This document shows positions 62,173 to 64,000 of a stretch of DNA of 64,000 nt, piece by piece. Position numbers and translations under genes: made by a program. Origin of the DNA: Oleomonas cavernae (GTDB lineage Bacteria > Pseudomonadota > Alphaproteobacteria > Zavarziniales > Zavarziniaceae); the NCBI RefSeq assembly GCF_003590945.1, contig NZ_QYUK01000011.1, positions 1,764,001 through 1,828,000 of the forward strand, written 5' to 3'. How positions within the stretch are numbered: position 1 is the stretch's first letter; every line of letters starts with the position of its first letter. Under the pieces are notes generated by a model that saw only the letters and a program-made list of their open reading frames with translations, did no database searches and had not been told where the DNA came from.

Positions 62173-64000
62173 CTACTCGGCCACGGCCGAGATGCGAACC
62201 GTCCCCGGATCGAGGCCTTCGGCCCGAACCTCGGCCAGTTTGGCTTCCGCCTCAACCGCCTCGAGCTGGCGCTGCCACATCAGAGCATATTGGCCGCCCA
62301 GTTCGAGCAGGTCGTCATGGGTGCCGCGTTCGACGATCTGGCCCTTGTCCAGCACCAGGATCTGGTCGGCGTCGACCACGGTCGACAGGCGGTGGGCGAT
62401 GATCAAGGCGGTGCGGCCGCGCGCGATTTCCTTGAGGCTCGCCTGGATTTCCTTCTCGGTCTGGGTGTCGAGGGCCGAGGTCGCCTCGTCAAGCAGCAGG
62501 ATCGGCGGGTTCTTCAGGATGGTGCGGGCAATCGCCACCCGCTGCTTCTCGCCGCCCGAGAGTTTCAGGCCGCGCTCGCCCACCATGCTGTCGTAGCCAT
62601 CGGGCAGGGAGACGATGAAATCGTGGATGCGCGCCAGGCGCGCCGCTTCCTCGACTTCCGCGTCACTGGCACCGGGCCGGCCATAGCGGATGTTGTAACG
62701 GATGGTGTCGTTGAACAACACGGTATCCTGGGGCACGATGCCGATCGCCTTGCGCAGGGTCGCCTGGGTGACGTCGCGGATATCCTGGCCGTCGATGGTC
62801 ACGCTGCCGGCCTCGATATCGTAGAAGCGGAACAGGATGCGGCTGATGGTCGACTTGCCGGCGCCCGACGGGCCGACCACGGCGATCGTGCTGCCCGGCG
62901 CCACGGTGAAGCTGACATTCTTCAAAATGCCGCGGCGGGCGTCATAGCGGAACTCGACGTTCTCGAAGCGCACCTCGCCGCCCGTGATCGCCAGCGGCCT
63001 GGCACCGGGCCGGTCCTGGACTTCCTCCTCGACATCCATGACCTCGAACATGGCTTCCATGTCGATCACCGCCTGCTTGATCTCGCGGTAGACGAAACCC
63101 AGCATGTTCAAGGGGATGTAGAGCTGGATCAGGAAGGTGTTGACCAGCACGAAGTCGCCCACCGTCATGGTCCCGGCGGCCACGCCGCTGCCGGCGATAT
63201 ACATCACCGCAGCCAGGCCCAGGGCCATGATCACCGACTGTCCGGTATTGAGGAACGACAGGGTGCCCTGGCTCTTGACCGCGGCCTTTTCGTATTTCTC
63301 CAGGGCCTTGTCGAAGCGCACCGCCTCGTGCGCCTCGTTCGAGAAATATTTCACCGTCTCGTAGTTCAGCAGGCTGTCGACCGCCTTGGTGTTGGCGTCG
63401 GTATCCTGGGTGTTCATCTCGCGCCGGTACTTGATGCGGCTCTCCGAGACGAAATAGGTGAAGGTGATATAGGCGACGATGGTGACCAGCATGGCCGCGA
63501 CCATCGGCCAGCCGAAGCCCGTCGCCAGCAGGATGACGACGAACAGGATCTCCAGGATCGTCGGCGCGATGTTGAACAGGGTGAAGCGCAACAGGAGCTC
63601 GATGCCCTTGGTGCCGCGCTCGATCACCCGGTTGAGGCCGCCGGTGCGCCGGTCCAGGTGGAAGCGCATCGACAGGCGATGGAGATGCTCGAAGGTGGTT
63701 AGCCCCAAGCGCCGCACCGCGTTCTGGCCGACGCGCGAAAACACGCTGTCGCGCAACTCGGCAAAGCCCTGGGCGCTGATCCGGGCCAGGGCATAGGAAA
63801 TGATCATCAGCACGGGGATGGTGATGACCGTCGCCTTGACCGACAGCAGGTCGATCGCACCCTTGTAGAAATAGGGCACGATGACATTGGCGACCTTGCC
63901 CAGGACCAGGAAGCCCATGGCATAGACCACGCGCAGGCGCAGATCCCGGCGGCCTTGCGGCCACAGGTAGGGCAGGAACAGTTTCAAGGTCTGCCAGCCG
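62173..64000 (-). CDS. Atm1/ABCB7-type ABC exporter, fused membrane and ATPase domains (5' partial)
   Basis: At least 604 residues, running off the right edge; the apparent start TTG at 63987 is probably internal, since the frame is open to the end and [15 protein letters not shown] reads as a continuing family start. Six membrane helices in the first ~330 residues, then [39 protein letters not shown], and [12 protein letters not shown]. The substrate-pocket region [17 protein letters not shown] is the conserved Atm1/ABCB6/HMT1 motif. The family exports glutathione-conjugated metals or sulfur species from the cytoplasm. Confidence 0.92.
   Translation of the reverse strand, partial: GWQTLKLFLPYLWPQGRRDLRLRVVYAMGFLVLGKVANVIVPYFYKGAIDLLSVKATVITIPVLMIISYALARISAQGFAELRDSVFSRVGQNAVRRLGLTTFEHLHRLSMRFHLDRRTGGLNRVIERGTKGIELLLRFTLFNIAPTILEILFVVILLATGFGWPMVAAMLVTIVAYITFTYFVSESRIKYRREMNTQDTDANTKAVDSLLNYETVKYFSNEAHEAVRFDKALEKYEKAAVKSQGTLSFLNTGQSVIMALGLAAVMYIAGSGVAAGTMTVGDFVLVNTFLIQLYIPLNMLGFVYREIKQAVIDMEAMFEVMDVEEEVQDRPGARPLAITGGEVRFENVEFRYDARRGILKNVSFTVAPGSTIAVVGPSGAGKSTISRILFRFYDIEAGSVTIDGQDIRDVTQATLRKAIGIVPQDTVLFNDTIRYNIRYGRPGASDAEVEEAARLARIHDFIVSLPDGYDSMVGERGLKLSGGEKQRVAIARTILKNPPILLLDEATSALDTQTEKEIQASLKEIARGRTALIIAHRLSTVVDADQILVLDKGQIVERGTHDDLLELGGQYALMWQRQLEAVEAEAKLAEVRAEGLDPGTVRISAVAE

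Overview
The window is high-GC DNA (only the accessory stretch near 5.9-6.8 kb is clearly AT-rich) with proteobacterial gene families throughout: GpsA, PssA/Psd, Kup, ABC-F, RND efflux, PadR and TetR regulators, DUF445, DUF805 and an Atm1-type exporter. Gene content and codon use fit an alphaproteobacterium. I cannot place it to genus.

Layout. 1-3.1 kb: a YbhFSR-like ABC-2 exporter, a FabI-like reductase, then tRNA-Gln(CTG). 3.12-15.43 kb: a 12.3-kb genomic island inserted in the 3' end of that tRNA, bounded by a perfect 50-bp direct repeat. It carries a tyrosine integrase, a ParA/ribbon-helix-helix partition pair with flanking operator repeats, a SIR2-like NADase candidate, a MOBQ relaxase, an array of eight tandem hairpins, a frame-interrupted TraD/MobC-like gene, a secreted Hint-domain protein, three more small or secreted proteins, and a RepC-like initiator. 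It looks like an integrated mobilizable plasmid with a defence-type cargo gene. 15.4-20.7 kb: DUF805, gpsA, two DUF445 paralogues and a TetR regulator. 20.9-23.3 kb: an exported, predicted outer-membrane protein with an unusual Gly/Pro/Leu repeat tail. 24-31.4 kb: aminotransferase, ABC-F, Kup, rRNA/tRNA methyltransferase, YoaK family and DUF2272. 31.5-36.2 kb: VOC protein, two tandem paralogous exported proteins and a DegT/WbpE-like aminotransferase. 36.2-42 kb: a BMP/nucleoside-type ABC importer operon headed by an isopenicillin-N-synthase-like dioxygenase. 42.3-45 kb: EthD protein, stand-alone receiver, ABC-2 exporter. 45-51.7 kb: a sulfotransferase/class IV aminotransferase pair split by a 1569-residue RTX protein. 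51.8-64 kb: GMC oxidoreductase, EF-hand protein, double cold-shock protein, PadR-MFP-RND efflux operon, pssA-psd and an Atm1-type exporter running off the window.

A technical point affects the reading. At least six genes, on and off the island, are broken by what looks like the loss of one base in a short G or C run (near 9793, 10259, 34544, 38726, 44794 and 54212). The uniform signature suggests consensus error rather than gene decay, so these genes are probably intact in the organism.

The most interesting items are the island as a whole, its hairpin array upstream of the relaxase, the SIR2-like protein, the secreted Hint protein, the repeat-tailed outer-membrane protein, and the evidence that the RTX gene was inserted into a sulfotransferase-aminotransferase operon, leaving a diverged copy of the sulfotransferase 3' end.
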